Source of the DNA: a virus
Reading direction: 5' to 3' (one strand)
Virus record (IMG/VR): IMGVR_UViG_3300044998_000364
Coordinates: 1 to 39,537 of that record
Length of the DNA: 39,537 bases
In this document: in pieces, positions 1 to 6,452 of the stretch
Position numbering within the stretch: position 1 is the stretch's first letter
Layout of the letters: every line of letters begins with the position of its first letter
Position numbers and translations under genes: made by a program
Notes under the pieces: model-generated
What the model was told of the DNA's origin: nothing
Database searches by the model: none
What the model saw: the letters and a program-made list of their open reading frames with translations, nothing else

Positions 1-44
1 GACAGCCGGAGATCTTCGACGCTTCCCGAGACGGAACCGCCTAG
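1..44 (+). CDS. 3' end of decoration-like head protein (repeat copy)
   Basis: This is the last 13 codons and the TAG stop of the gene that is complete at 38972-39454. It is present only because the window overlaps itself by 127 bases, so it should be counted once with the full copy. Confidence 0.85.
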   Translation, partial: QPEIFDASRDGTA

Positions 45-67
45 TACATCTAGGACACCGACCAAGG

Positions 68-100
68 GCCTCCTGCTACCTCCCTGGCAGGGGGCTTTTT
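68..100 (+). terminator. Intrinsic terminator after the capsid/decoration genes
   Basis: A 9-bp stem (one G-U pair) at 68-76 and 87-95 with a 10-nt loop is followed by TTTTT at 96-100. It closes the capsid plus decoration unit. The CGTAGCTGG element of the next gene starts at base 101, directly after the last T, so a transcript of that gene starting downstream of this terminator could have almost no leader. A second copy lies at 39478-39510. Confidence 0.8.
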
Positions 101-109
101 CGTAGCTGG
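101..109 (+). promoter_or_regulatory. CGTAGCTGG start-associated element (connector gene)
   Basis: Exact CGTAGCTGG, 4 nt before the ATG at 114. It abuts the terminator T-run ending at base 100. No purine-rich Shine-Dalgarno is present between the terminator and the ATG. Confidence 0.7.
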
Positions 110-113
110 CGAC

Positions 114-743
114 ATGCCGGCAAATTTCCCAGCTGGGTCCGACCTGGTCACGTACTTCGCCTCGTGTGGCTACCCCACGATCACCACGGATGAGGCCAAC
201 GGTTTGATCGCGAGCGCGGTCGCCGAGTTCGAGGCGATGAGCGGTCACCGCCCCTTCCTGGCCACGGTTGAGACCAACACCTTCGACACGGTGCTCGGCG
301 CATCGAACGACGGGTACCGCCTGGAGATAGAGGATCATCCGTTCATGAAAACGGGCGCGACGATCGTCCATCGCGACACGCTCGGCAACCTGACGACGCT
401 CACTGCTGGCGAGGATTACGACCTGCTTCCGCTCAACGCTGGCGTTCACCTTAACCCGCACTGGATCGTCCGCTTCCGCTCCAACCTCTACGGAGGAAAG
501 GTCGAGATCGAGGCACCGTTCGGCTTTGCGACCTCAGTCCCTCAGGACGTGTACGACGCGATCCTTGAGTACGCCACGGCGATGAAGCTCAACCGCCTCT
601 CCAATGGCGCGAGCTTCGCAGCGAACGGCATGACCTTCTCGAAGATCAAGCAGGGTCCGGTCGAGCTGACAAGCGGCTCGGCGACGATCCTCTCCGACGC
701 CAAGGTTCGCCTGGGCGAGGTCGCAGCGAGGTACCAGCTCTAA
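114..743 (+). CDS. Putative head-tail connector (adaptor) protein
   Basis: This 209-aa protein is the first gene after the capsid and decoration genes, the slot held in HK97-like phages by the gp6/gp15-type adaptor ring that binds the portal. The N-terminal half is predicted helical and acidic (residues about 25-45), as in such adaptors, followed by a beta-rich middle and a helical C-terminus. No catalytic motif is visible. The start is ATG preceded by the CGTAGCTGG element at spacing 4. The stop overlaps the next gene by one base (TAATG), implying translational coupling with the neck genes that follow. Assignment rests mainly on gene order; another neck component cannot be excluded. Confidence 0.55.
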   Translation: MPANFPAGSDLVTYFASCGYPTITTDEANGLIASAVAEFEAMSGHRPFLATVETNTFDTVLGASNDGYRLEIEDHPFMKTGATIVHRDTLGNLTTLTAGEDYDLLPLNAGVHLNPHWIVRFRSNLYGGKVEIEAPFGFATSVPQDVYDAILEYATAMKLNRLSNGASFAANGMTFSKIKQGPVELTSGSATILSDAKVRLGEVAARYQL

Positions 744-1078
744 TGGGACTCGTCTTCAAGCCTCACACGGCTTCGGTGGAGACCGCAACTCAGAAGGTGG
801 CAGGTGGTGACGTGGGAGGTGCGAACTTCGCAGCAGCGGTGAACGTCGGCTGCCAGATCACTCCTGGCAAGGCGAGCGTGGCGTACGACACCTTCGGCAT
901 CGAGGTCAACCGTCCTTACCTGCTCATGGCAGATGCCGAGGATGCGCCAAAGTTCACGGTCGGCACCAAGGTGACCTGGTCGGGCAAGGTGCTCAAGGTC
1001 CTCGCAGCTGAGACGTACGGAGCGCTCACGATCGGCTCCCACGTGTCGGTGCTTCTCAAGGAGAACGAGCTCTCGTGA
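743..1078 (+). CDS. Putative head closure (stopper) protein
   Basis: This 111-aa, mostly beta-strand protein lies directly after the connector, where SPP1 gp16-like or lambda gpFII-like head-closure proteins are encoded. Its ATG overlaps the upstream TAA (TAATG), so it lacks its own CGTAGCTGG element and is probably read by coupled ribosomes; GAGG lies about 12 nt upstream. The C-terminal part contains short hydrophobic strands and a polar tail. The role is inferred from position and size; the sequence alone is not diagnostic. Confidence 0.45.
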   Translation: MGLVFKPHTASVETATQKVAGGDVGGANFAAAVNVGCQITPGKASVAYDTFGIEVNRPYLLMADAEDAPKFTVGTKVTWSGKVLKVLAAETYGALTIGSHVSVLLKENELS

Positions 1079-1509
1079 ACCAGTACAACCTGATCACGAA
1101 CGAGATTCGTACGCGGATCCGCACCGCCTGGGGCACGAACTTTCAAGTTTCCAAGGGCAGACCGAAAGTGCCGTTCGAGTCCCTGCCCTATGCGGTGATC
1201 AACTGCGACAACGTGAGCGTGGTCGAGACCGGCCGTACCTTGCGCAGGCGCTGGCGCTTCGAGATCGTGGGCGCGTTTGCTTACGATGAGTCGAGCGACT
1301 CTGAGCCTCTGGCGTTCGCCAAGATCGACCTACTCCACCAGGCTCTCCAACCGTACAGCGAGGTCTCGGTTCCGAGCGTGCCTAGTCCGTTCGCAGGCAT
1401 CTGCGACGTCTGGCAGGTCGAAGAGTTCGGACCCGTCGAGGAAGAGGTGCAGGACGCTTGGTACGGCTGCCGCCTCGTCTTCACGTGTGAGACCGAGGTC
1501 TTCAGCTAA
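1075..1509 (+). CDS. Putative tail terminator / tail completion protein
   Basis: A 144-aa protein starting with GTG in a GTGA overlap with the preceding stop; AAGGAG at 1058-1063 supports this start. Its plan is a short N-terminal helix (ITNEIRTRIRTAW), a compact LPYAVINCDN strand, then repeated beta strands with conserved-looking aromatic residues. This resembles gpU/gp17-like tail terminators, which cap the tail tube and join it to the neck. It overlaps the next gene by one base (TAATG). Gene order supports a neck or tail-completion role; the exact family is not certain. Confidence 0.45.
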   Translation: MNQYNLITNEIRTRIRTAWGTNFQVSKGRPKVPFESLPYAVINCDNVSVVETGRTLRRRWRFEIVGAFAYDESSDSEPLAFAKIDLLHQALQPYSEVSVPSVPSPFAGICDVWQVEEFGPVEEEVQDAWYGCRLVFTCETEVFS

Positions 1510-2057
1510 TGGCGAAAAAGCACAAGGCAGACAGCGACCTGTTCAAGGCTCAGCTCGCCAGGTTCCGGCGCGTGGGCGGTGGCGCGCGCATCGCCATCAG
1601 GGTCCTCAGACGTGATGCTCTCGAAGAGCTGAAGGAGCTGAGCGACGGTTCCAAGGGTCCGAAGGGGAAGGCTCGGCTTAAGGCGCTTCGCGCAGCGGGT
1701 CACCCGTACGGTCGAAGGGTCAGCGGTGATGCCAACACGGGCAAGCGTGGCATCGTCAAGAAGAAGATGAGGAGCGGGCGCAGACCGAGCGTCGGGCAGT
1801 TCCCGCAGCTCCCGATCGGCATGATCAGCGGATCGCTAGACAAGTCACGCTTCGCCACGCTCGACGAGTTCAAGCTGACCATCGGCTTCAACCGTAAAGC
1901 GGGACCCTCGATCAACGTCGTGCTTCCTGCCGGCACCAAGAACATGGTCGGTCGTGGACTCATGCTCCCTAACGAGCGGGGCGAATTCGGCGCGAGGATG
2001 AAGCGGACCAGGCGCGCGTTCTCTGAAGCGTTCTTCAAACCCCTCACGCAGCCCTAG
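1509..2057 (+). CDS. Putative neck / minor tail protein (HK97 gp10-like)
   Basis: A 182-aa, very basic protein with a Lys/Arg-rich N-terminal half (residues 1-85) and a beta-rich C-terminal half containing the segment QLPIGMISGSLDKSRF. HK97-gp10-like proteins with a similar IGxxxGSL segment sit between the connector and the major tail protein in many siphoviruses and help complete the neck. The ATG overlaps the previous TAA, so the four neck genes from 114 onward form one coupled unit. In many related phages the gp10-like gene precedes the tail terminator, so the order here would be swapped if both calls hold. Confidence 0.45.
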   Translation: MAKKHKADSDLFKAQLARFRRVGGGARIAIRVLRRDALEELKELSDGSKGPKGKARLKALRAAGHPYGRRVSGDANTGKRGIVKKKMRSGRRPSVGQFPQLPIGMISGSLDKSRFATLDEFKLTIGFNRKAGPSINVVLPAGTKNMVGRGLMLPNERGEFGARMKRTRRAFSEAFFKPLTQP

Positions 2058-2074
2058 TCTCGCCTGTGGCAGTT

Positions 2075-2083
2075 CGTAGCTGG
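2075..2083 (+). promoter_or_regulatory. CGTAGCTGG start-associated element (major tail gene)
   Basis: Exact CGTAGCTGG followed by CGGC and the ATG at 2088. It occupies most of the 30-bp gap after the neck genes, and no GGAGG-type site is present. Confidence 0.7.
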
Positions 2084-2087
2084 CGGC

Positions 2088-2855
2088 ATGGCCAGAGCCA
2101 CTAACGCTGATATCGTTGTCTTTGGGATCGGTGCGACCGATTACCTGCCGTGGCTGGTTTCTGCCGACTTCAACTGGGACGTCACCCTTGAGTCCTGTGA
2201 GGGCATCAACGAGCGCTATCAGAGGGTAGCCGTCGAGACCAAGCGCACGCTGACCTTCTCGGCGAACATGAAGCGGCGCGTCAACGCTGCAGGAGCGTGC
2301 CAGACCAACAAGACGGTCACCACGCTCACCATCGGGGGCGTCTCGTTCCTTAGTGACTGGGAGTCGATCCGGATCGGGTACCAGAACGCCAACAGCCGAA
2401 GCGACGGAGGCGGTGCGTACCTTGCCCAGGTGCAGCTGCATAAACCGACCACGGTCTCGGTGACGATCAACCTCATGGCGAACCAGACCACTGCCACGTG
2501 GCTGGAGACCCTGGCTGACTCGGCGACGGCAACGCAGGCAACGGTCTCGGTGATCGACGGCGTGGGCACGTTGACCGTGTCGAGCTACATCAGGACGGTC
2601 CGCAAGTCCTGGCCGGAAGGCGGCATCTGCATGGTCGAGATCACCCTTGAGATGGGCGAGATCACCAGCGGTGGTGGTGGACTCTTTGCGACGGGTGCGA
2701 CGGGTACGGGCGCGATCACCTTCACTGCGAGCGATGGCGGCGACGCGATCGAGGGAACGGCGGTCATCCTCTCCGGCGATCTGCAGATCACCCGTGACCA
2801 GCGATCAAGCGAGAGCTACCAGTTCCACGTGAACACGGTCGCGGCGAGCGCGTAG
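2088..2855 (+). CDS. Putative major tail tube protein
   Basis: A 255-aa protein rich in Thr, Ser and Val with alternating beta strands, placed after the neck genes and before the chaperone and tape measure genes. This is the standard position of the tail tube subunit, which forms hexameric rings stacked along the tape measure. Residues about 165-200 look like the strand-rich part of a tube fold. A Gly-rich linker (about residues 195-205) leads to a short C-terminal domain, as seen in tail proteins with an added surface domain. A CGTAGCTGG element at spacing 4 marks the start. Identification is by position, size and composition. Confidence 0.6.
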   Translation: MARATNADIVVFGIGATDYLPWLVSADFNWDVTLESCEGINERYQRVAVETKRTLTFSANMKRRVNAAGACQTNKTVTTLTIGGVSFLSDWESIRIGYQNANSRSDGGGAYLAQVQLHKPTTVSVTINLMANQTTATWLETLADSATATQATVSVIDGVGTLTVSSYIRTVRKSWPEGGICMVEITLEMGEITSGGGGLFATGATGTGAITFTASDGGDAIEGTAVILSGDLQITRDQRSSESYQFHVNTVAASA

Positions 2856-2859
2856 GTAG
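2851..2859 (+). promoter_or_regulatory. Diverged start-associated element (CGTAGGTAG)
   Basis: CGTAGGTAG differs from CGTAGCTGG at two positions and sits 4 nt before the ATG at 2864. The stop codon of the major tail gene lies inside it. Confidence 0.4.
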
Positions 2860-2863
2860 CAGC

Positions 2864-3010
2864 ATGGCCAAGGACCCAACAGTAGACAAGCGCACGATGC
2901 AGACCAGAGTGGAGGGCGGCTTCCCTCCGAGCGCCTGCAACGAGCCGGACAATCTGCCAGAGAACGTCCCTGCGAAGGACGAGCCGAAAGAAGAGCCGAA
3001 GGGCGAGTGA
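2864..3010 (+). CDS. Small hypothetical protein, 48 aa
   Basis: A short reading frame (MAKDPTVDKRTMQTRVEGGF at the N-terminus) ending in an acidic/basic Lys-Glu-Pro-rich tail. It follows the major tail gene by 8 bases and precedes an intrinsic terminator at 3017, so it fits as the last gene of that transcription unit. A diverged CGTAGGTAG element lies 4 nt before its ATG. It has no recognisable domain and is predicted soluble and largely disordered. It might be a tail-tube accessory peptide, but this is only positional. Confidence 0.5.
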   Translation: MAKDPTVDKRTMQTRVEGGFPPSACNEPDNLPENVPAKDEPKEEPKGE

Positions 3011-3016
3011 TAACGC

Positions 3017-3048
3017 GGGAGTCGAGCATCCGGCTCCCTTCTTCATTT
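3017..3048 (+). terminator. Intrinsic terminator after the major tail unit
   Basis: A 7-bp stem (3017-3023 with 3032-3038, one G-U pair) and an 8-nt loop are followed by TTCTTCATTT. It separates the major tail unit from the convergent minus-strand gene ending at 3047. There is no T-run in the opposite direction. Confidence 0.6.
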
Positions 3049-3709
3049 ACAGGCTAGTGATGCCGGTGAACCGGGCGCTCGATGCATCAGATTCGAAGAA
3101 CACGGCCTTATATCTCCAGGTCTCCCAGGGACCGATCGAGGGGATCATATCCCATGCTTCCCCGACCTTGTTGCCCTGCCTATCGAAGAGGTCAAAGGTG
3201 ACTCTGACGCCTCGGATCCTCATGCCGGAATAGTTCTTTATTCGACCGACGCACGCATTGTTGAGCATCTCCCACTTTGGGTCGTAGACCAGTGGGAAGA
3301 AAGGGTAGCTCAGCTTTGGATCCAGCCCTATGGACTTCAAGTAGTCACGAACGAGAATCTCCTCGTTCTGCTCCGGAACGGCGGTTGGTACCTCTGACTT
3401 CTTCGCTGGTGCGGGTGGCAGCCCTTTCCTGATCTTCGCCATGCGCCTAGCCTGGTCGAACTCGTCCTTATGCAGCTGTTTGGTGATGGACTGAACGATG
3501 ATGAACCCCAAAAACGCTAGACCGAGGACCATGCTGACGATGCACCCGACCTTATTCGCTTTGCTCTGCTTTGGAGGTACACCGATCACCCTAGCGACTT
3601 GGACTGGAGAAAGACCCACCTGGTATTGATTCAAGAGCCAAGCTGGATCCACGTGGACTAAATCCACGCCTAAAGCCCTCACCCTGTCACACCAAACCTG
3701 GAAACTCAC
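3047..3709 (-). CDS. Moron membrane protein with FxLYD-like domain
   Basis: A 220-aa protein on the strand opposite the surrounding tail genes. Residues 1-45 (containing DPAWLLNQYQVGLSP) match the N-terminus of the other minus-strand gene at 4411-4845. A hydrophobic segment (about residues 53-72) is probably a membrane anchor, then a charged Lys/Pro-rich linker, then a C-terminal domain of about 75 aa with GRIKNYSG, VRVTFDLFDRQGN and a Trp/aromatic pattern typical of FxLYD domains, which act outside the membrane. The frame stays open upstream, but GTG at 3709 is chosen because it aligns with the start of its paralog and lies 6 nt after TACAAT in both. Probably lysogenic-conversion or superinfection-exclusion cargo; function not proven. 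Confidence 0.65.
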   Translation of the reverse strand: MSFQVWCDRVRALGVDLVHVDPAWLLNQYQVGLSPVQVARVIGVPPKQSKANKVGCIVSMVLGLAFLGFIIVQSITKQLHKDEFDQARRMAKIRKGLPPAPAKKSEVPTAVPEQNEEILVRDYLKSIGLDPKLSYPFFPLVYDPKWEMLNNACVGRIKNYSGMRIRGVRVTFDLFDRQGNKVGEAWDMIPSIGPWETWRYKAVFFESDASSARFTGITSL

Positions 3710-3715
3710 GACCAC

Positions 3716-3721
3716 ATTGTA
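3716..3721 (-). promoter_or_regulatory. TACAAT -10 box, leaderless start (moron 1)
   Basis: TACAAT on the minus strand lies exactly 6 nt before the GTG at 3709, the same arrangement as at 4852-4857. Transcription starting 6-7 nt after this box would begin at the GTG itself. The box lies only 17 bp from the divergent CGTAGCTGG element at 3739. Confidence 0.55.
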
Positions 3722-3738
3722 CGGCTTTGGCGTACGGT

Positions 3739-3747
3739 CGTAGCTGG
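3739..3747 (+). promoter_or_regulatory. CGTAGCTGG start-associated element (chaperone gene)
   Basis: Exact CGTAGCTGG, 5 nt before the ATG at 3753. It sits in the short divergent interval shared with the minus-strand moron. Confidence 0.7.
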
Positions 3748-3752
3748 CGAAG

Positions 3753-4247
3753 ATGGATGAATCCACTTTGCAGGAAAACCCTAACAGTCCTGGCTCTCGC
3801 CTAACCAAGCTCATCACTGGGGCATTGTTGGAGATGTACTCGCCGACAAGTAGCACTGTCGAGATTGAGCTCCCCGTCATGCGAGATGGGCAAGTCGTTC
3901 GCGAGAAGGTCCCATTTGCGATCCTGAGTGACGCGGTCGAGTACAACCGATTGATCGAAGACTCAAAGGTCTGGGTTGGGGAGACAATCGAGCTCGGAAA
4001 CAAAGGACTTCTGCCTCCAGGCATGAAGGAACTCTTTGCTCCGGACGGCAAGATGCTTGCGGAAGTCTTCGTGCTCTCTCGACTCGCTGTGGATCAAGAG
4101 TGGAAAGACAAGGTGGCGTGGCTGACACTGGCACGAAAAGCGAACCCCGTCTTTAGGACGATCTACCGACTCGTCACCACTGCGGCGGTTAGGACCGACT
4201 TTGATATCGAGAACAAGGTGATCGAAGACGAAAAAAAAGACTCCTGA
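3753..4247 (+). CDS. Tail assembly chaperone (gpG-like, frame 0)
   Basis: A 164-aa acidic protein encoded between the major tail protein and the tape measure, the standard slot of the tail assembly chaperone that coats the tape measure during tail assembly. The body is predicted helical (residues about 60-150). The 3' end holds a run of eight A's (4231-4238) three codons before the TGA, followed by an open -1 frame. This is the arrangement of lambda G/GT-type programmed frameshifting. The start is the ATG 5 nt after a CGTAGCTGG element. Sequence similarity to a known chaperone is not obvious; the frameshift architecture and location carry the call. Confidence 0.75.
   Translation: MDESTLQENPNSPGSRLTKLITGALLEMYSPTSSTVEIELPVMRDGQVVREKVPFAILSDAVEYNRLIEDSKVWVGETIELGNKGLLPPGMKELFAPDGKMLAEVFVLSRLAVDQEWKDKVAWLTLARKANPVFRTIYRLVTTAAVRTDFDIENKVIEDEKKDS
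4231..4239 (+). promoter_or_regulatory. Programmed -1 frameshift slippery site (A8G)
   Basis: Frame-0 codons GAA AAA AAA GAC run across eight consecutive A's, so both tRNAs can re-pair after slipping back one base (A AAA AAG type heptamer). The zero-frame stop is at 4245-4247. A GC-rich stretch with inverted GCCCGTC/CACGGGT-like segments follows within 20-30 nt and could act as the stimulatory hairpin. Confidence 0.75.
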
Positions 4248-4414
4248 GCCCGTCACATAGGGCACGGGTGAAGCTCTCGATCAAGTTCTTTAACAAACAT
4301 CCCGACGACCTGAATTTTCGAGAGAGGATATCTCTCATGAAGCTTGCGGCTTACGAGGTGACTCGTGATCCAGAAGCGCAGGCAGTCTTCCTAGTGGACC
4401 CTACCAAGCTCTAG
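4238..4414 (+). CDS. -1 frame extension of tail chaperone (gpGT-like T part)
   Basis: Reading in the -1 frame from the A-run gives 58 codons with no stop until TAG at 4412-4414. The fusion would be about 220 aa: 162 from frame 0 plus 58. The extension contains VKLSIKFFNKHPDD, MKLAAYEVTRDPEAQAVFL and a short polar end, a plausible folded helical domain. In siphoviruses the frameshifted chaperone binds both tape measure and tail tube. No independent start with a ribosome site was seen for this segment. Its stop codon overlaps the convergent stop of the minus-strand moron at the shared CTAG. Confidence 0.7.
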   Translation, partial: RLLSPSHRARVKLSIKFFNKHPDDLNFRERISLMKLAAYEVTRDPEAQAVFLVDPTKL

Positions 4415-4845
4415 AACGCTTGGCGGGGTCTCGCCTCGTCCCCTTGCTCTATGTAGTTGCAGCGCCTGCACTGGCGCTTCTGGTCGTGCGAGACCGGGTG
4501 GTGGTTTGCAGCTGAAGTGATCCAGGCGATGCATAAGCACACCGTCACAATCAGGCTAAAAAAGCCCGTGCATGGGGAAAGGAAGATACTCAACAGGATC
4601 GCAGGCACGTAGAAATTCGCCAAGCCGGGAGCGCGGTAGACGGAGGCAGCCCACTGCCACTCGGTGCTCCTGCAAGAAGGACAGAGGTATTCCGGCATCT
4701 TTGGAGCCTGGCCTGTGCGGATCAGCTGTGCGGCAAGCGGAGGACTCATACCAGCGTTAAATTGACCCATGAGCCACCCTGGGTCTGTTTGCCAAGCCAT
4801 ACGTTCAATTCGACGTAAGTCCTTAATCCAAGAATCAAAATCCAC
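4411..4845 (-). CDS. Moron membrane protein with split zinc ribbon
   Basis: A 144-aa protein on the opposite strand inside the tail genes. Residues 1-45 (DPGWLMGQFNAGMSPPLAA) match the N-terminal module of the 3047-3709 protein. A CPSC knuckle at about residues 55-58 and a CRRC knuckle at about 126-129 could form one zinc ribbon, with two adjacent hydrophobic segments (about residues 75-112) forming a membrane hairpin between the two halves. The start is GTG at 4845, 6 nt after TACAAT. The stop overlaps the -1 frame stop of the chaperone. Probably a lysogeny-expressed accessory gene; no function can be assigned. Confidence 0.6.
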   Translation of the reverse strand: MDFDSWIKDLRRIERMAWQTDPGWLMGQFNAGMSPPLAAQLIRTGQAPKMPEYLCPSCRSTEWQWAASVYRAPGLANFYVPAILLSIFLSPCTGFFSLIVTVCLCIAWITSAANHHPVSHDQKRQCRRCNYIEQGDEARPRQAF

Positions 4846-4851
4846 GGTTCT

Positions 4852-4857
4852 ATTGTA
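4852..4857 (-). promoter_or_regulatory. TACAAT -10 box, leaderless start (moron 2)
   Basis: TACAAT lies 6 nt before the GTG at 4845, identical in sequence and spacing to the box serving the paralogous gene at 3709. The divergent CGTAGCTGG element begins 13 bp away at 4871. Confidence 0.55.
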
Positions 4858-4870
4858 AACCTCAGCCCTT

Positions 4871-4879
4871 CGTAGCTGG
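4871..4879 (+). promoter_or_regulatory. CGTAGCTGG start-associated element (tape measure)
   Basis: Exact CGTAGCTGG, 4 nt before the ATG at 4884. No Shine-Dalgarno is present nearby. Confidence 0.7.
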
Positions 4880-4883
4880 GTGC

Positions 4884-6425
4884 ATGCCCAGACTCGTCGT
4901 CGATGAAATCGTAACGATTTACGACATGGACCCGAAAGGGTACGTGAAAGGTGTAAAGGCGGTTTCAGCAGCGAACAGGGAGCTCCAAGAAAGCAAAAAG
5001 CAAGCTGGTCTGGACGGGTCTTCTGGGAGCAACGTCTTCAAGTTCTCCGGCATGACCACGGCAGACATCGACCCTGTGCAGTCAGCTCTTCGCGGGTTTT
5101 CGGCAGTCGGGGTTGCAGCGTTCGCAGCCGTTGGTGCTGCCGCCTATGGCGCCAAGAAGTCCTTTGAGAACTTCGCCGAGTTCGAAGCGATGGAGCTCGC
5201 GCTGGCGGGAGTCGAAGGGAGCGCAACCGAAGCGGAGCGCGCAATCAAGCGCCTTCGCGATGCTGCTAAAGCGCCTGGGCTAGAGTTCGGCGAGGCAGTG
5301 TCTGGGTACCTCCAGATCCGTCGATCAGGAGCCGAGCAAGGTTTTGCCGAGGAGCTTGTGAAGCAGATCGGCAATGCAAACGCTCTCGGCGGAGGAGGTA
5401 AGGAGACCTTCTCGAGGGCGCTCTTGGCCATCTCTCAGATGCTAATGAAGCCCTTTCTCCAGGGCGAAGAACTCCTGCAGCTCATGGAGGCAGGGATCCC
5501 TGCTGCACGGATCGTCAAGGATCGTTTTGGCACTGCCGACACAGAGCTTCTCAAGAAGCAAGGGATCAGCTCGGAGCAAGTACTGAGGGGGATCCTCGCA
5601 GAACTTGAAGCTCTCCCACGAGTCGCAGGAGGAGCAAAGAACACCCTTGAAAACTTCAACAGCGCGTTGCACTTCATGTCTGTGAGCATTGGTGGAGCCA
5701 TTGCTCAGATAGCGACCGGGCCTCTTGATAGCCTTGCCGAAGCGATTGAGAAGTTCTCGGATGCAGAGATCTGGTCGACGGCAGTGTCGTCGCTGGCCGA
5801 TTCCCTTGGTCTCGCCTCGGTCGAAGGGGACAACCTCGACGGCATCCTTCTCGATATCACAGCAGGATTCATGACCCTCGGAGACCAGATGGAGATTTTC
5901 AAGGGCAATATCCAGGGAATGCAAGAAATGTTCAAGGACGTTTCCAAGAGAGTAAGCGGGATCCCAGCGGTTAAGTGGATCCGGTGGATTAACAAGCAGG
6001 TGACTGGTTTCGATGCCGATGCTTGGATCAACAACAAGCCGCAAGAAGTAGGTCCTTCCCAGTCGTTCGATGCCAACAGGCGAGAACTAGAGTTGCAGCT
6101 TGAGCTGGCACGGAAGCGACGCGAGACTGAAAAGAAAGACGCTGCTACAGCTCCTCCCAAGAAAGACCCTCTCGCCGATCCAGGACCAAAACCCCCAAGC
6201 GCTCTACCTGTTCTTCGCCAGATCGCCGAGAACACCGACCCACTCAAGTCCATCGCGACTCAGATCCTGGGCGGTGGTTCGCTCGCCAAGAGCGCGATCA
6301 ACCGGCAGGACATCAGCGACCTTCGCGGGCGCTCTGGAGACTGGCGTCAGGACATCCTTCGCGCCCTCGACGACGGCATCGCTCGTGCCATCGCGGAGCG
6401 CGGCATGAGTCGGCGAGAGGTGTGA
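4884..6425 (+). CDS. Tail tape measure protein
   Basis: A 513-aa protein with the tape-measure domain at about residues 80-290: an Ala/Gly-rich hydrophobic patch (GFSAVGVAAFAAVGAAAYGA), then segments such as GSATEAERAIKRLRDAAKAP and LQGEELLQLMEAGIPAARI that are hallmarks of phage tape-measure proteins. A charged, low-complexity C-terminal third (about 400-455) precedes a helical end. Tape measures set tail length; this one is short for the family, so the tail should be fairly short. It follows the frameshifted chaperone gene as expected. The ATG is preceded by CGTAGCTGG at spacing 4. Confidence 0.85.
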   Translation: MPRLVVDEIVTIYDMDPKGYVKGVKAVSAANRELQESKKQAGLDGSSGSNVFKFSGMTTADIDPVQSALRGFSAVGVAAFAAVGAAAYGAKKSFENFAEFEAMELALAGVEGSATEAERAIKRLRDAAKAPGLEFGEAVSGYLQIRRSGAEQGFAEELVKQIGNANALGGGGKETFSRALLAISQMLMKPFLQGEELLQLMEAGIPAARIVKDRFGTADTELLKKQGISSEQVLRGILAELEALPRVAGGAKNTLENFNSALHFMSVSIGGAIAQIATGPLDSLAEAIEKFSDAEIWSTAVSSLADSLGLASVEGDNLDGILLDITAGFMTLGDQMEIFKGNIQGMQEMFKDVSKRVSGIPAVKWIRWINKQVTGFDADAWINNKPQEVGPSQSFDANRRELELQLELARKRRETEKKDAATAPPKKDPLADPGPKPPSALPVLRQIAENTDPLKSIATQILGGGSLAKSAINRQDISDLRGRSGDWRQDILRALDDGIARAIAERGMSRREV

Positions 6426-6439
6426 GGATCGGTTTGTGT

Positions 6440-6445
6440 TATCTT
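6440..6445 (+). promoter_or_regulatory. Extended -10 box TGTTATCTT before moron 3
   Basis: TATCTT preceded by TGT (extended -10 form) lies 7 nt before the ATG at 6453. With no Shine-Dalgarno and only 7 nt between box and ATG, this looks like a leaderless host-type promoter for an independently expressed moron. Confidence 0.45.
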
Positions 6446-6452
6446 GTTACCG

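Larger units (their letters stand above)
1..127. repeat. Terminal direct repeat, copy 1 (circle overlap)
   Basis: These 127 bases are identical to the last 127 bases of the window. The copy holds the 3' end of the decoration-like gene, its terminator, one CGTAGCTGG element and the first codons of the connector gene. A length of 127 equals a common maximum assembly k-mer, so the likely reading is a circular or circularly permuted genome cut at an arbitrary point, not biological terminal repeats. Confidence 0.9.

Noticed and set aside
101-109. Similarity of GTAGCTGG to a conserved stretch of 16S rRNA (GTAGCTGGTCTGAGAGG region)
   Set aside because: The match is in the sense orientation and so cannot base-pair with that rRNA strand. 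I treat it as coincidence, not as a ribosome-pairing explanation.
1-127. True long terminal repeat or cos-type end
   Set aside because: The repeat cuts through two genes, and its length equals a common assembly k-mer, so an assembly overlap is simpler.
1845-2441. Long minus-strand frames antisense to the tail genes (also 7809-8750, 11984-12622, 13443-14252, 35201-36451 and 37521-38822)
   Set aside because: They are antisense to well-supported structural genes, are Arg/Val/Asp-rich as expected from GC-rich codon shadows, and lack starts with ribosome sites.
3710-4051. N-terminal extension of the minus-strand FxLYD protein to 334 aa
   Set aside because: The extra 114 residues lie antisense to the tail chaperone gene, and alignment with the paralog at 4845 places the start at GTG 3709.
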